Below, piece by piece: positions 36,515 through 47,400 of a stretch of DNA of 64,000 nucleotides. The translations under genes and the position numbers were made by a program. The notes below the pieces were generated by a model. That model was not told the origin of the DNA. It saw only the letters and a list, made by a program, of their open reading frames with translations, and did not search any database. The first letter of the stretch is position 1, and each line of letters opens with the position of its first letter. Source of the stretch: Myroides oncorhynchi (lineage in GTDB: Bacteria; Bacteroidota; Bacteroidia; Flavobacteriales; Flavobacteriaceae); NCBI RefSeq assembly GCF_020905415.1, contig NZ_JAJJMP010000001.1:2925501-2989500 (forward strand). The letters are read 5' to 3'.

Positions 36515-36612
36515 TAATCTTCGTTGCTAGATTTAAAACAAGCAATATAGAACTCACACTTTAATTCATCTTTGTTACTAGATGTAAAACAGGTAATAAA
36601 AACTCACACTTT
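36515..36612 (+). repeat. Two tandem imperfect ~48-base direct repeats
   Basis: Copy 1 at 36515-36562 and copy 2 at 36565-36612 share CTAGAT-TAAAACA, AATA and AACTCACACTTT with few differences. The rest of the 800-base gap 36345-37145 contains a hairpin at 36659 and no gene that I can support. Confidence 0.65.
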
Positions 36613-36658
36613 TTTCAGTTAGTTTACGCATGAACTAATTCGCAACAATTAATGCATT

Positions 36659-36690
36659 GAAGGCCCCTTAAAAGGGGCTTTCAATATTTT
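36659..36690 (+). terminator. Terminator-like hairpin
   Basis: GAAGGCCCC-TTAAAA-GGGGCTTTC followed by AATATTTT. It lies 315 bases behind the araC gene, so either that transcript has a long 3' end or the hairpin serves an unseen RNA. Confidence 0.5.
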
Positions 36691-37145
36691 GCTAATCTAT
36701 GGTAGATTGTAAAATCTGAAAGACTGTATTTTATAAGAATTAAAAATATTGGTTTTACCAGTACAATTATGTATTTGTCCTTTTCTAGCACGATTTTGTC
36801 TTTTTGCTAAACACTTTTGTCCTTTTATGTCCTATGGGGTGATTTTAGAATTAGGAGCTTTGTAAAGTAGATAGGTAAAATAGTTAACAACTGATTATGA
36901 TCTACTTACGCCTTTTGTTTTCTAGTATTACAAGAACTTTTAATTGGTATAGCCTCGCGAGTTATAACAAATATATCCTTTGATTGATTTTAAAAGCTAA
37001 AACAGATCAACTCTAAACTTATAGCAGTCCTATTAACCCTAAAAACGAGATTACATCCTTAGAGTAAGTATTCTATTTACTCTAAATCTTAAAAAGCAAT
37101 AAGCCAAGGGGGCTAGTTGCTGGCAATTTAAACAAGTTTGAAATT

Positions 37146-37484
37146 ATGAGAAAAATTATTCAAAACCTACTTATGCCTTTTGCTATACTAGCAATGCTAA
37201 CAGTAGGTGCATTTACTATAAATGCTAGTGAAAAAACAGATAATGCTATCAAAGTAGAAGAGGTAGTAGATATTCAAGCTCAAGATCCTTATATAGGTGC
37301 GGAGTACTATCGTGTCGGAACTACTTGGGTTTTGTATACAAACACAAGTGATGGGCATTGTTCCTTAGATGGAGTGGGGGAGATTTGTACAAAAAACATC
37401 ACTGGGGTTGGAGTTAAAGAAATGTTTGGCGAGGATCAAGAAAGTGGAGAGAAACTAGTTCTAAGAAGAATAGTTTTAGAATAA
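37146..37484 (+). CDS. Small exported protein, DUF6520-like
   Basis: A 112-residue protein with an N-terminal hydrophobic segment (LLMPFAILAMLTVGAFTINA) and a short mature domain with two cysteines (GHCSLDGVGEIC). The pattern resembles the DUF6520 family of small Bacteroidota proteins; I am only moderately sure. Function unknown. A terminator follows 33 bases after the stop. Confidence 0.55.
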   Translation: MRKIIQNLLMPFAILAMLTVGAFTINASEKTDNAIKVEEVVDIQAQDPYIGAEYYRVGTTWVLYTNTSDGHCSLDGVGEICTKNITGVGVKEMFGEDQESGEKLVLRRIVLE

Positions 37485-37517
37485 AATTAATTATTAATAA
37501 CAAGCAAAAGAGTATTT

Positions 37518-37550
37518 AGTGGTCGGAAGAAATTCTGACCACTTTTTTTT
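37518..37550 (+). terminator. Terminator after the small exported protein
   Basis: AGTGGTC-GGAAGAAATTCT-GACCACT followed by eight T. Confidence 0.8.
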
Positions 37551-37552
37551 AC

Positions 37553-37612
37553 ATACTGAATTATAACCATAAAAAAAGTCGAAAGATTAATCCTGCGACT
37601 ATGACTGTTTTT
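37553..37612 (+). repeat. Direct repeat of 39600-39659
   Basis: About 60 bases (CTGAATTATA, then AAAAAGTCG-AAGATTAATC, then CGAC-ATGACT) recur 2047 bases downstream with roughly ten differences. This copy encodes the last residues of the broken MORN gene; the other lies downstream of the S9 peptidase gene and forms its terminator hairpin, so it seems to be a fragment of a second copy of the same gene end. Confidence 0.65.
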
Positions 37613-37910
37613 ATTTGTTCAAAACAAGCTTTTTCTTGTTCAATTTTACTTCTAATTTTATCATCTTGATAGTAAGTAAATCCATTTGCTAAAGAATCTC
37701 GTTTTGTTCTTATTTGTCCATTCTCATAATAAGATATAGTACTGTCTTCAATATCCATTTTTAAACTCAATCTCATATTTTTTATTCCCATTTGGATAAA
37801 AACTAGTTCCTAATATCTGATTGTCTTTTTCATATACATTTATAGCTCTTATGTATCTCCGGTTAGTATCATACTGATAATTTATAGGAGCTAGTAACTG
37901 TTCTTATAAA
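37561..37910 (-). pseudogene. Decayed MORN-repeat-type protein
   Basis: The minus strand encodes typical MORN-type phrases in two frames: upstream TSFYPNGNKKYEIEFKNGY and, after a frameshift near 37755, ISYYENGQIRTKRDSLANG and YYQDDKIRSK, ending in a short hydrophobic tail (GLIFRLFLWL). A 76-codon frame remains from 37791 but starts in the middle of a repeat. Such MORN-like proteins are common in Bacteroidota and often act as antitoxin-like partners, but this one is broken. Confidence 0.65.
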
Positions 37911-38297
37911 AGATAAGTAACTAATAGACAAACTTAATAAAAGATGAGTTTATCTAGTTTAATGGAACAATTACAACCTTATTCCCTTCTTGTTACAGCA
38001 AACGGATATACATAATAGCTCTTATTTGTTTTCCTAATCGCTCTATTGCCTCTCTTGTATATAGTTATTTAGATGTTTTTAAACTAGGTAAATTATTATA
38101 TTTTATATAAATTATCAAAATAAAAATATTTTATTTGTATTGTTGTGTATTTAAAATACATTATATTTATAAAATTTAATAAATTTGTCAATATTTATAA
38201 GGTATTGGGTCTTTTATAAAAGATACTCAAACTGGAGGTTCACTTTTATAGGAATATACAATACCTATAATTTTTAATCAATACATACAATTATAAT
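37911..38297. other. Intergenic, no gene seen
   Basis: About 390 AT-rich bases upstream of the retropepsin-like gene. No promoter box matching TAnnTTTG at a fitting distance and no gene could be supported. Confidence 0.4.
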
Positions 38298-39473
38298 ATG
38301 TTTTTTAATAACAGAACAAATCTAATAACTATAATAATCCTATTGTTCTCTTTTCATTTATTTGCTCAAAGAGGAATTTTTAAAAAAGGAACTATTACAC
38401 CTAATGCTTACAATGAAAACTTAAATTACACGGTAAAGGATGATCACATTTATGTGGATGTAATTATTGAGGATAAAACATATAAATTCATTGTAGATAC
38501 AGGTGCTCCAACATCAGTTACCTTTAATGTTAAAGGTGATTTTGACTTTATATATGAAGATGAGTTATATGATGCCTCTAATAATGTATCTAAAGTAAAA
38601 TTCATAAGTATTCCAAGTATTCGAATAGGAAACTTAGAATATAAAAACTTTGCTGCAGTACAAAGTGATATGGATGCGTTTAAATCACTTGGAGTAGATG
38701 GTCTTATAGGAGCAAATATGATTAGTAAAAGTTGTTGGGATTTTGATCTTGAGAACAATAGAATAACACTCTCAAATAATCTGAATAAGCAAGAAATAAA
38801 TTTATTTAATAGAGTTAAAGTTAAAAAAGCAGATTCAGGTACACCTACTCTAACAATGACTTATTTTAATGGTTTAAAAGAAAAAGATATCTTCTTTGAT
38901 ACAGGTTATAATGATTTCTTTTATCTAAGTGAAGATATGTTTGACACTTTAAATAAAAAAAATGTTTTCTCTAAAGTACTTACTGGCGAAGGGGTAATTA
39001 GTTATAGCGCTTTTGGACCAAGTATAGGAAAAACATATATAACTCCCTTAGAGATGAAAATAGGAAATTATGAGATTCCTGTATTTATAGCAGCTGTTGA
39101 CGTTGATGATACTAGTAACTTAGGAACCAAATGGCTTAAATATTATCGCACTATTTTATATAAAAACAACTTTTATTTTAAATCCTACAACAAGATTCTC
39201 CCTTCTACATATCAGGATATTGGAATAAAGGTAAAAATAAAAGAGAATGAACTAATTATCTCTTTTGTTTGGGACAGTCCTTCTATCAAAAATAAAAATC
39301 TAAAAGCAGGAGATAAAATCTTATCTGTAAATAACAAAGACATTAGTAGCATGTCTGAAGACGAATTGAAAGAAATACAACGTAATGCGTTTAAGGCAGA
39401 TAAAGTGCAAATTGAAGTTAATACAAAAGATAATTTTATGACATTATATAAAGAAATTATATTAGAGATATAA
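38298..39473 (+). CDS. Exported retropepsin-like aspartyl protease with PDZ domain
   Basis: A 391-residue protein with a signal peptide (LIIILLFSFHLFAQ-like segment, about 8-25). Two Asp-Thr-Gly motifs are present: FIVDTGAPTSV near residue 66 and DIFFDTGYNDFF near residue 200, giving both active-site aspartates in one chain. A C-terminal PDZ domain follows (about 310-385; LKAGDKILSVNNKDIS). It should cut peptides in the periplasm or at the outer membrane. It faces the SusCD-peptidase operon, which also handles peptides, so a shared task is possible but not shown. Confidence 0.8.
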   Translation: MFFNNRTNLITIIILLFSFHLFAQRGIFKKGTITPNAYNENLNYTVKDDHIYVDVIIEDKTYKFIVDTGAPTSVTFNVKGDFDFIYEDELYDASNNVSKVKFISIPSIRIGNLEYKNFAAVQSDMDAFKSLGVDGLIGANMISKSCWDFDLENNRITLSNNLNKQEINLFNRVKVKKADSGTPTLTMTYFNGLKEKDIFFDTGYNDFFYLSEDMFDTLNKKNVFSKVLTGEGVISYSAFGPSIGKTYITPLEMKIGNYEIPVFIAAVDVDDTSNLGTKWLKYYRTILYKNNFYFKSYNKILPSTYQDIGIKVKIKENELIISFVWDSPSIKNKNLKAGDKILSVNNKDISSMSEDELKEIQRNAFKADKVQIEVNTKDNFMTLYKEIILEI

Positions 39474-39619
39474 TCAATAGCGTGCAGTAAACTTATTGTC
39501 AATGGGACAGAATAATATTAGAGTCTTATGACTTCTTAAAATATGTCCTGTAGGAGACTCTATAGTCTTTAAACATATTTGTTGTGGGTAAAGATAATCA
39601 CATGCTGAATTATAGCTAT

Positions 39620-39647
39620 AAAAAAGTCGGAAGATTAATCTTCCGAC
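39620..39647 (-). terminator. Terminator of the SusCD-peptidase operon
   Basis: Perfect 10-base stem GTCGGAAGAT / ATCTTCCGAC, followed on the minus strand by TTTTT, 33 bases after the S9 peptidase stop. Confidence 0.8.
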
Positions 39648-39679
39648 CATGACTACTTTTAGTGTTTCGTTTTTATTTT

Positions 39680-42226
39680 TTACAAATCTTCAAGTCTACT
39701 GTAAGTATGTTTATTAGGGGTTAGTCCATCACTAATCCATTTTATTGTTTTATTATCTTTTAAATGATATTCAAACCAATCAAGGAGTCTTTTTTCAAAA
39801 TCCTGAGACTCTGTTGTTTGAGAGAGAGAAATAACATGGTCTACATTTTTATAAAATAATGCAATTACAGGTTTTTTATATTTTAAAAGTGCAAGAAAGA
39901 GTTTTTCTGTATTATCTGCATCGACCGCTTGGTCTTCTAGTCCTGTATACAACAACATAGGTGTTTTTATATTATGAGCGTGCTGTAAAGTCGAATTATT
40001 ATGATATTTATTAGGATTATCACTGTAACTATCTCTTAATTGCATTTGAACATTTTCACTCATTCCCCACCTTGGGACTTTTTTAAATTTGTCAAAACTG
40101 TATGTATTTGAAATAAGATCGTGTCCTCCAGCCCCAGAGACAATAGTTGTAAATCTGTTAGTCTGGGTTGCAATAAAACCGGATTTGTAACCTCCAAAGG
40201 AAAACCCTACAAGAGCTACTTTATCTTTATTAATAGATGGCTCTATACTTAAGACTTTATCAAGACCTTTGAGTGTGATATCTGCAGCAGATAGCCCTGG
40301 ACCTTCTTTTGACACATATGTATTTAATTTACAAACAAAATAACCTTTTTCATTAAAAAATGTAGAGTTTATCCTAGCATCATTCTTTGTTTCAGGGTTT
40401 ATAAAATGCTTGTCTAGATTTCCAAAATTATCATATACCTCTATTATCATGGGATATTGTTTTTTGGAATCAAAATCTTTAGGGTAGGTTAAAAAGCCAT
40501 TTAAAGTTTCACCGAATTTATCATTGAAATCAAATTTTGTTATCTTCCTCCAATTGTAGAGCTCACTAGCAATAGAATCTTGGTATAAAGTATTAGTTCT
40601 ATTATCTATTATTGTTTTAATACTTGGAGGTTGATTACTGTTCTCTTCTGTAAAAATAGCTGCCATATAGTTGTTAGAATAAACACTATTATCATGTACT
40701 TTAATTAAATTTTTGGAAGAGTATAATTTTTTTACAGAAGCACCCTTTAATGAGAAGAATTCAGTAAGATTTGGGCTAGAATTTGTAAATAACACTGGCT
40801 TGGAATCATCAAAATAAATACCGTTTTCTCTAAAATTATAGGCCCCTACGATGTTAATTGTATTGTTATTGGTCTTTAGATTAGTTAGCTTATCTATTTT
40901 ATGATTGTCAATGTTGAATCTAACAAAATCATTGTTTTGCTGAAAATATATTTTTTTAGAATCTTCTGACCATCTAGGAGATGTATTTGTAACTGAGCTA
41001 GAAGATGTATTAAGACTAATTGATCTTTTGCTACCCAAAGAATAAATGTTCCAAATATTATAGGTGGTAGTTGGATAGAGTATATGTTTATTGTCTTTTG
41101 ATACACTTAATAACCCCTCTCTACTAGTAAGAGATAATACTGTTTCTATTTCATTGTTTTGTAAATTTAATAACGAGAATTGGCGAATTTTGTTAGTACT
41201 CTGATACTCTTCATGTTCAAATGGATTATAGGTTAAAATATAATTAGGTATACCGATATTTAAGTAGAGTTTATTTCTATGACGATCTAACTGTTTTAAA
41301 TGAGCTGATAAGTTGTTATATACAAATGCTTTGTACTGTATCTGATGCTTTAGTTTAAAGTTACTAGGATATATATACTTAGTATTGCCATTCCAGATAT
41401 CAAGAAACTCACTTTCTGGTAAAGAAGTACTACTTAGAGTATTGTACTCAATATATAAATCATTGTTGGTAAAGAACTCTACTTTGAACTTCTTTAAGTT
41501 TCCTTGTTCTAATGCTATAGTCTTTGTTTGATTGGAATCTAAGTCAATCAATAATAGGGTATTGTCTTGATCTTTAATAACAAAGGCTGTTTGTTGCTTG
41601 TTCCATGCTAGGATAGAATTTAAATCTTGTTTTAAATGAGTTAATTTCTTTGCAACTAAAGTTGTAGTATTGATGTAGTACAGATCATTATTGTTATCAG
41701 AATAAATAATGTTTTTTCCATTGGAACTAACTATGTGATTCTTTACTTTTTGAAAAACTTTGATTTTATTTTTAGTCAGATTTTTATCTACTTGTATTAA
41801 GTTAAGATTGTTTGACTGATCTACTGTAATGACCATGTTTTTCGACGAAATAGTTGCATACCTAATAATGTTCTTTACATAGGTATTATTATTAGTATTG
41901 TCTAAGTCGTTAAATAAAAGTTTGTCATTTTCTTTGTAAACAATAATATTGTTATCAAGTAAATTAGTTATGTTAATTGTTTTTGATTTAAAATCCCTTA
42001 CCTGTTTTGTTTGTGTGTTTATAAAGAAGAAATCAATATCTATAGAAGCGTCATTATAAAACCGATTGACAAATAACCATTTCTTATCTTTTGACAATGT
42101 GTAAGGTATTGTGCTGTACCATAGAAAAGGTTGCTGAGTTGAGGTAGAAGGATCTTGAGCTAAGGCTTTAATGTTTAAAATAAAAAAGCTTAGAAGTATT
42201 AATATATAAGATTTTTTTGTTTTCAT
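39680..42226 (-). CDS. Exported S9-family (prolyl oligopeptidase type) peptidase
   Basis: An 848-residue protein with a signal peptide (about 1-23). The N-terminal ~540 residues are a beta-propeller-like region; the C-terminal alpha/beta-hydrolase domain has the nucleophile motif VGFSFGG (Ser676), GLEDQAVDADNT (Asp765 likely) and VDHVI (His797), so the triad is complete. It removes di- or oligopeptides in the periplasm. It is the last gene of the susC-susD-lipoprotein run (9-base spacing), which suggests it trims peptides brought in by SusCD. Confidence 0.85.
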   Translation of the reverse strand: MKTKKSYILILLSFFILNIKALAQDPSTSTQQPFLWYSTIPYTLSKDKKWLFVNRFYNDASIDIDFFFINTQTKQVRDFKSKTINITNLLDNNIIVYKENDKLLFNDLDNTNNNTYVKNIIRYATISSKNMVITVDQSNNLNLIQVDKNLTKNKIKVFQKVKNHIVSSNGKNIIYSDNNNDLYYINTTTLVAKKLTHLKQDLNSILAWNKQQTAFVIKDQDNTLLLIDLDSNQTKTIALEQGNLKKFKVEFFTNNDLYIEYNTLSSTSLPESEFLDIWNGNTKYIYPSNFKLKHQIQYKAFVYNNLSAHLKQLDRHRNKLYLNIGIPNYILTYNPFEHEEYQSTNKIRQFSLLNLQNNEIETVLSLTSREGLLSVSKDNKHILYPTTTYNIWNIYSLGSKRSISLNTSSSSVTNTSPRWSEDSKKIYFQQNNDFVRFNIDNHKIDKLTNLKTNNNTINIVGAYNFRENGIYFDDSKPVLFTNSSPNLTEFFSLKGASVKKLYSSKNLIKVHDNSVYSNNYMAAIFTEENSNQPPSIKTIIDNRTNTLYQDSIASELYNWRKITKFDFNDKFGETLNGFLTYPKDFDSKKQYPMIIEVYDNFGNLDKHFINPETKNDARINSTFFNEKGYFVCKLNTYVSKEGPGLSAADITLKGLDKVLSIEPSINKDKVALVGFSFGGYKSGFIATQTNRFTTIVSGAGGHDLISNTYSFDKFKKVPRWGMSENVQMQLRDSYSDNPNKYHNNSTLQHAHNIKTPMLLYTGLEDQAVDADNTEKLFLALLKYKKPVIALFYKNVDHVISLSQTTESQDFEKRLLDWFEYHLKDNKTIKWISDGLTPNKHTYSRLEDL

Positions 42227-42235
42227 TATAGTTAT

Positions 42236-42988
42236 TTATATGTTTAGAATTATGTTTGCAACAGTATCTTTTTCAGCAGAGAACCTTATTGAATTAGTGT
42301 AGGATAGAGGGTTTACAGCAATTTTTTTGTTTTGTGGAACTCTTAAAGAAAATTGCCCTATACTATCTGTTCTGTGAAAACTTCCAATACCATTTGTATT
42401 GACAGAGAATTCAGTTAAGATGATAATATCTTTTAAAGGTTGCTTTGTTTCTTTACTATACACTATCCCAGAAACAGTGATTAACTTATCAGTATTACCG
42501 CTGTTTTTAATGTGTTTTTGAAGATTATTGTAAACCCTTTCATTGTTTTTCTCTAAGTCTTTCATTTTTGGTAAATCTTGTTCAATTTCTATATTTAGTA
42601 TTTGATTCTGGGTAAGATTAGTATACGTGTAATTTGTGAAGTCTTTGTATAGATATTGATTTGGTATCAAAACAAGAGTATCTCCTTTGTTAATGGTTAT
42701 ATTATAGTATCCATCTTTTTTGATATAGACTCTTTGATTCTCTCCATATTCCTGATAATCTTTATCAAGCCATGTCCACTTGTTTGAGATATTCATAGTG
42801 GTGATTCCTAAAGGCGCAGTATTTGTACCTTTAACAGTAACGAATCCTTGTATGGTTATTGTTCCATCTAAGTTTTGATCAGTTACATTTGAAATTGTAG
42901 CAGTGGTAAGCTTATTGTCATTCATTGTCTTTTGACAAGAAAAAATAGTTAGTGATAAGATCACTAATAACGTGATTGTGTATTTCAT
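42236..42988 (-). CDS. Lipoprotein with carboxypeptidase-regulatory-like domains
   Basis: A 250-residue protein with a lipobox (LSLTIFSC, Cys18). Two Ig-like carboxypeptidase-regulatory-type stretches are visible: about 45-125 (GTITIQGFVTVKGTNTAPLG) and about 168-250 (LITVSGIVYSKETKQPLKD). It is probably surface-exposed and may help SusCD capture ligand. It lies 26 bases behind susD and 9 bases before the S9 peptidase. Confidence 0.65.
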   Translation of the reverse strand: MKYTITLLVILSLTIFSCQKTMNDNKLTTATISNVTDQNLDGTITIQGFVTVKGTNTAPLGITTMNISNKWTWLDKDYQEYGENQRVYIKKDGYYNITINKGDTLVLIPNQYLYKDFTNYTYTNLTQNQILNIEIEQDLPKMKDLEKNNERVYNNLQKHIKNSGNTDKLITVSGIVYSKETKQPLKDIIILTEFSVNTNGIGSFHRTDSIGQFSLRVPQNKKIAVNPLSYTNSIRFSAEKDTVANIILNI

Positions 42989-43014
42989 GGTTTATAAAAT
43001 TTTAAATTAGCTAT

Positions 43015-44394
43015 TTAGTATCCTGCGTTTTGCGGAAGTAAGTTTTTATTTATTTGTAATTGTCTCTCAGGAATTGGAAATAGGTTGTGATTGTCTTTCC
43101 AATTAGGTTTGTTCTTGTTTAGATCTCCAAGTCTGTTTGTTAACTTTAGATCAAAGAACCTTCTGCCATTCTCAGTAAAGAATTCTCGAGAAGATTCATC
43201 TAAATATTCTTTTATAAAAGAAGTTTGGTCCATTGAAGTGTTTAAACTATTTAAACCTCTTTTTTGTCTTATTTGATTTAGAATACTTGTAGCTTTATCA
43301 GTTTTGTTTTGTAAGGCTAAGGCAAGACTTAAGTTAAAGTAGGCTTCCTCTACTCGGTAGAATATAGATACTTCATCAGTGTTGTTGGCTGTGTTTTTGT
43401 ATTTAAAGATTTGGTGTAGTTCTCTATTATTTATAGTCGCCTTCTGTAGCCAGTTTTTATATCTTAAATCATTTGCAGCAAATAGTTTTAGTAAATTGTT
43501 ATCAGCCGCCACGGTATTGACGCCTATGGTTTTTATTTGATAAAGATTAGCTTCTTGGGTTACTGCTGTATTTAAATTAGGGCTTAACTGCCAAAGCGTA
43601 CTTTTTGCATCTTTTTTAAAGACTTTGTTAAGGTCATCTTCTAAACTATAATTTGAATTATCAATAATAGCTTTACTATATAGCTCAGCTTTATCATACT
43701 GTTTTTGAAGTAAATAATTATACGATAAAAGTAATTCAGCTACTGTTTTATTGATATAAAAACGCTGGTTACTTCTAGAAGTATAATCAAGGTTCTGATA
43801 TGCCAATAAAAGATCTTTCTCAATAAGTAATAATACTTCTTGATATGAGGTTTTGCCTATTGTTGTATTGTATTTATAATCAGTTGACACTGTATAAGGA
43901 ATATCCCCAAATAATTGAACTAAGGTCTGATAGTACAAAGCTCTTAATGTATAGGCCTCTGCAAGGAGTTGTGTTTTATCAGCTTGTTTAATGTAAGATG
44001 ATTCATTTAACCCATTAATAAAGTTGTTAATAGCATAGATATCAAAATAGGTATTATTCCACCATTGCGTTATTTCATGACTTGAAGCCTCAAGTGTATT
44101 TAGATAGTACATATTGGGTTTTGTGCCAATGAATTCAAGCTGATCTGTATAAAGACTTAAACTGTGATTAAGCCCTGGGTTACCTCTTGAAAATAAAGGA
44201 GTATCTCTTACTTTAGAGTAAAGCATAGAGAGAGCTGATTTTGTCGTTGCAATGTCTTTAAATACATCTTTTTGATTGATTTGATTGTTAGGGGGATCAA
44301 CATCAACAATATCATCACATGAGATAAATATTACACAGACTGAAATTATACATACAAAGAGTGAGGATGTTTTTAAAAAAAATATATTTTTCAT
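43015..44394 (-). CDS. SusD/RagB-family nutrient-binding lipoprotein
   Basis: A 459-residue lipoprotein (lipobox VCVIFISC, Cys26). The TPR-like helical part (EAYTLRALYYQTLVQLFGDIPY) and the C-terminal RREFFTENGRRFFDLKLTNRLGD-type and NLFPIPERQLQINKNLLPQNAGY-type segments are characteristic (here SSREFFTENGRRFFD). It forms the lid over the SusC barrel and binds the substrate outside the cell. The gene begins 12 bases after susC. Confidence 0.9.
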   Translation of the reverse strand: MKNIFFLKTSSLFVCIISVCVIFISCDDIVDVDPPNNQINQKDVFKDIATTKSALSMLYSKVRDTPLFSRGNPGLNHSLSLYTDQLEFIGTKPNMYYLNTLEASSHEITQWWNNTYFDIYAINNFINGLNESSYIKQADKTQLLAEAYTLRALYYQTLVQLFGDIPYTVSTDYKYNTTIGKTSYQEVLLLIEKDLLLAYQNLDYTSRSNQRFYINKTVAELLLSYNYLLQKQYDKAELYSKAIIDNSNYSLEDDLNKVFKKDAKSTLWQLSPNLNTAVTQEANLYQIKTIGVNTVAADNNLLKLFAANDLRYKNWLQKATINNRELHQIFKYKNTANNTDEVSIFYRVEEAYFNLSLALALQNKTDKATSILNQIRQKRGLNSLNTSMDQTSFIKEYLDESSREFFTENGRRFFDLKLTNRLGDLNKNKPNWKDNHNLFPIPERQLQINKNLLPQNAGY

Positions 44395-44406
44395 GATCTT
44401 GAAGTA

Positions 44407-47400
44407 TTAAAATGTTAGTTGCATACCAAAAGCATACGTTTTTAAAGGGGGCAAGAAACCAAAAGAAGTAAATTCAGGATCCATACCTTTGTATGAGGTT
44501 ATAGTCCATAGGTTTTGCCCTTGTATATATAATCTAAGTGATTCTATTTTGGCTTTTGGTATTTTTAGATTATAGGATACAGATAAGTTTTTTAGTTTTA
44601 TATAAGAAGCATTACTAATTGTGCTATCACTTTCTAAAAATATCATGGATTGGTTAAAAGCTGTAGTGTCATCATAACTGCTAAAAGAATATTTAGCATT
44701 AGGATTGGATACCGACCAGCGATTATCCATCTCTTGGGGGATATTTGTCATATAAGCTCCCGGTATAGAGTACAGTCTGTTTAAATTATAGTTGTTTTGG
44801 ATTTTAAAATAAAATAGAAAATCTAGACTGATATTTTTGTATGCTATTGAGTTTTGCAATCCTCCATACATTTTAGGATTCAAATCATTAACTGATTGTT
44901 TATCGGCTATATCTATTTTTCCATCTTGATTATAGTCATTAAATAAATAATACCCCGTATCAGGATCAACACCTTGGTATTGATATGTTTTAACAATGTT
45001 GATAGACTTTCCTATTATATAATTACTAGTCATAGTACTTTTATCAAGCCCTGGATATGATATCAATTTGTTTTTAGGAAAAGAGATATTAAAATTAGTT
45101 GACCACATCCAATCTTTATTACTAAAGTTGGTTGTATTGATTGTAAATTCCCATCCTGTGTTTCTAATTGTAGCAGGTGAATTAGAATTTATTAAATTAA
45201 AACCTGTTGTCGATGGAAGAGTCAGACCGATTAATTGATCAGTTGAGGTGTTGTTATAATATGCAATTGTAGGATTGATTCGACTTTTAAAAAGCTCTAA
45301 TTCGATAGCGGCTTCGAACTTTGTTGTTTTTTCCCATTTGTAATTAGGATTATAAAGAGCGGTTGGATAAAGTCCTATCTCATCATTATATTTAGTAGTC
45401 GATGTAGTATAGGTATCTAAATAAGCATAGTCCCCAATATTATCACTACCTGTTACTCCATAGCTCATACGAAGTTTTCCAAAATCAAGCCATTTTAGAT
45501 TCGCTAGTAATTTTTCTTTAGAGAATAACCACGCAGTACCAATGGCCCCGAAATTTCCAAAGCGATTTTCCTTTCCAAAACGACTAGAACCATCTCTTCT
45601 AGCTGTTATGTTTGCAATATATTTATTGTTATAGGTATAGTTTAGGCGGGTAAATAAAGAAGCATATTTATATTGAGTGTTTGAAACTAAAGATATAAAC
45701 CTTTCCTTGGCTGCACTTAGATTCTTGATAGAAGAATTAGTATTAAAATTTCGACCAAATAAGGCTTCTTGATTGTTTTGGTTTGATTGGAATGTTGATC
45801 CAACTAATATGTTTAATGAATGATTATTCCATGTTTTTAAATAATTTACTTGAGGTTCTATAATAAAAGATTTAAAGTTGTTCTTGCTATTTGAGGCCTC
45901 CGATACCTCACTTGTTAATCCTAATTGAGGATCGTTAGCTGTATGGGGAGTAAGTAACCATTCATTAAGGTTATTTGTAGTAAATCCCGTATTTAGTTTT
46001 AAGTAAGTATTGGGTAGTAGGTTATATGAAAGAGTACTATTTAATATAAGGGTTTCAATTTTATTTTCATATGTTACCTCTAATTGTGCAAGAGGGTTGT
46101 AGAATGTCCCATTTTGCCAATTCAAATCTCCATTTTCTTGTCGTAGTGAAGGAGCATTAGGAGCAAGAGTTAAGGAGTTGCTTGTAAAGTCAACATTTGG
46201 TAAGTTATTGCTTTGATAAGAATAGGAAGTACTGGCATTGAATTGCAATTTGTTGTCTTTGCTTCTATAATTGTAATTAAATAATAAAGAATTTCTTTTA
46301 TATCCTTTATCAGTAGGAAATACTGTAGTGGAGTTATTGTGTAGATAGTTTGTTGTAAAACTACTATATTCATTTCCAGCTGAGACTCCTAAAGAAATAT
46401 TCTTATCTATTGCAGTATCTCCAATAAGTTCTTTTTGCCAGTTAGTATACCTATTTCTATCCCAAGCGCCATTTAGATCAAAAGCATTGATTGGTAGGTC
46501 AGTGATTCCACTATTGACAAAAGCTTCTTCTCTCATTTGGAGATACTGTTTTGTATCCATCATATTTAAGAATTTAGCTACTTTGCTAAAAGCTGTTGTT
46601 GATGTGAATGTGAAATTTGTTTTGTCAGTTTTTCCTTTTTTAGTAGTAATAAGCACAACCCCGTTAGCTCCACGAGAACCATATATGGCTGTAGCATCTG
46701 CGTCCTTTAAAACCTCAATGCTTTCAATGTCTTTAGGATTAATTGCATTTAATGGCGAGATGCCTTCTTGCAATATACCTGAACTTAAGTTTCGAGAATC
46801 CATACCTAAAGGAGTTGAAATAAAAGGCACTCCATTTATTATGTATAATGGATTGTTTCTATTTGTTTTGTTTGTCCCCAAAAAGTTTCTTCCTCTAATT
46901 TCTATGTGCATTCCGCCTCCTGGTACACCGGTTTGTTGAGTAATATTAACTCCTGCCATTTTACCTTGTAAAGCTTGAAGAGGGTTTGAAACTGGCTGAA
47001 TTTCGATGTCTTTTGCTGTTACTCTTGAAATGCTTCCTGTGCGCTCGCGATCCTTTACAGAGTAGTAACCAGCGTTAAGTACTATTTCTGATAACATATC
47101 TTGATTCTGATCTAAAACTATATCGAATGTATTTTGTTTAGCTACAGAGATTTCTTTACTTGTATATCCAATATATGAGATAACGATAATGTCTTGTTTT
47201 GATACTTGTAGTATGAACTTACCATCCTGATCTGTGGTGGTTGCAAAATCAGAGTTTTTAATTTGAATGATAGCACCTATTAAAACACCATCTTTGTCTT
47301 TTACAACACCTGAAATAGTTTTATCCTGATAATCAAAAACCATTAGATCATCTTTATATACGGCATAGGTAGGATAGGTGAGTGACAAACTTAAAATCAA

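Noticed and set aside
36515..36612. CRISPR-like repeat-spacer pattern
   Set aside because: Only two adjacent imperfect copies with no spacer between them and no cas genes.
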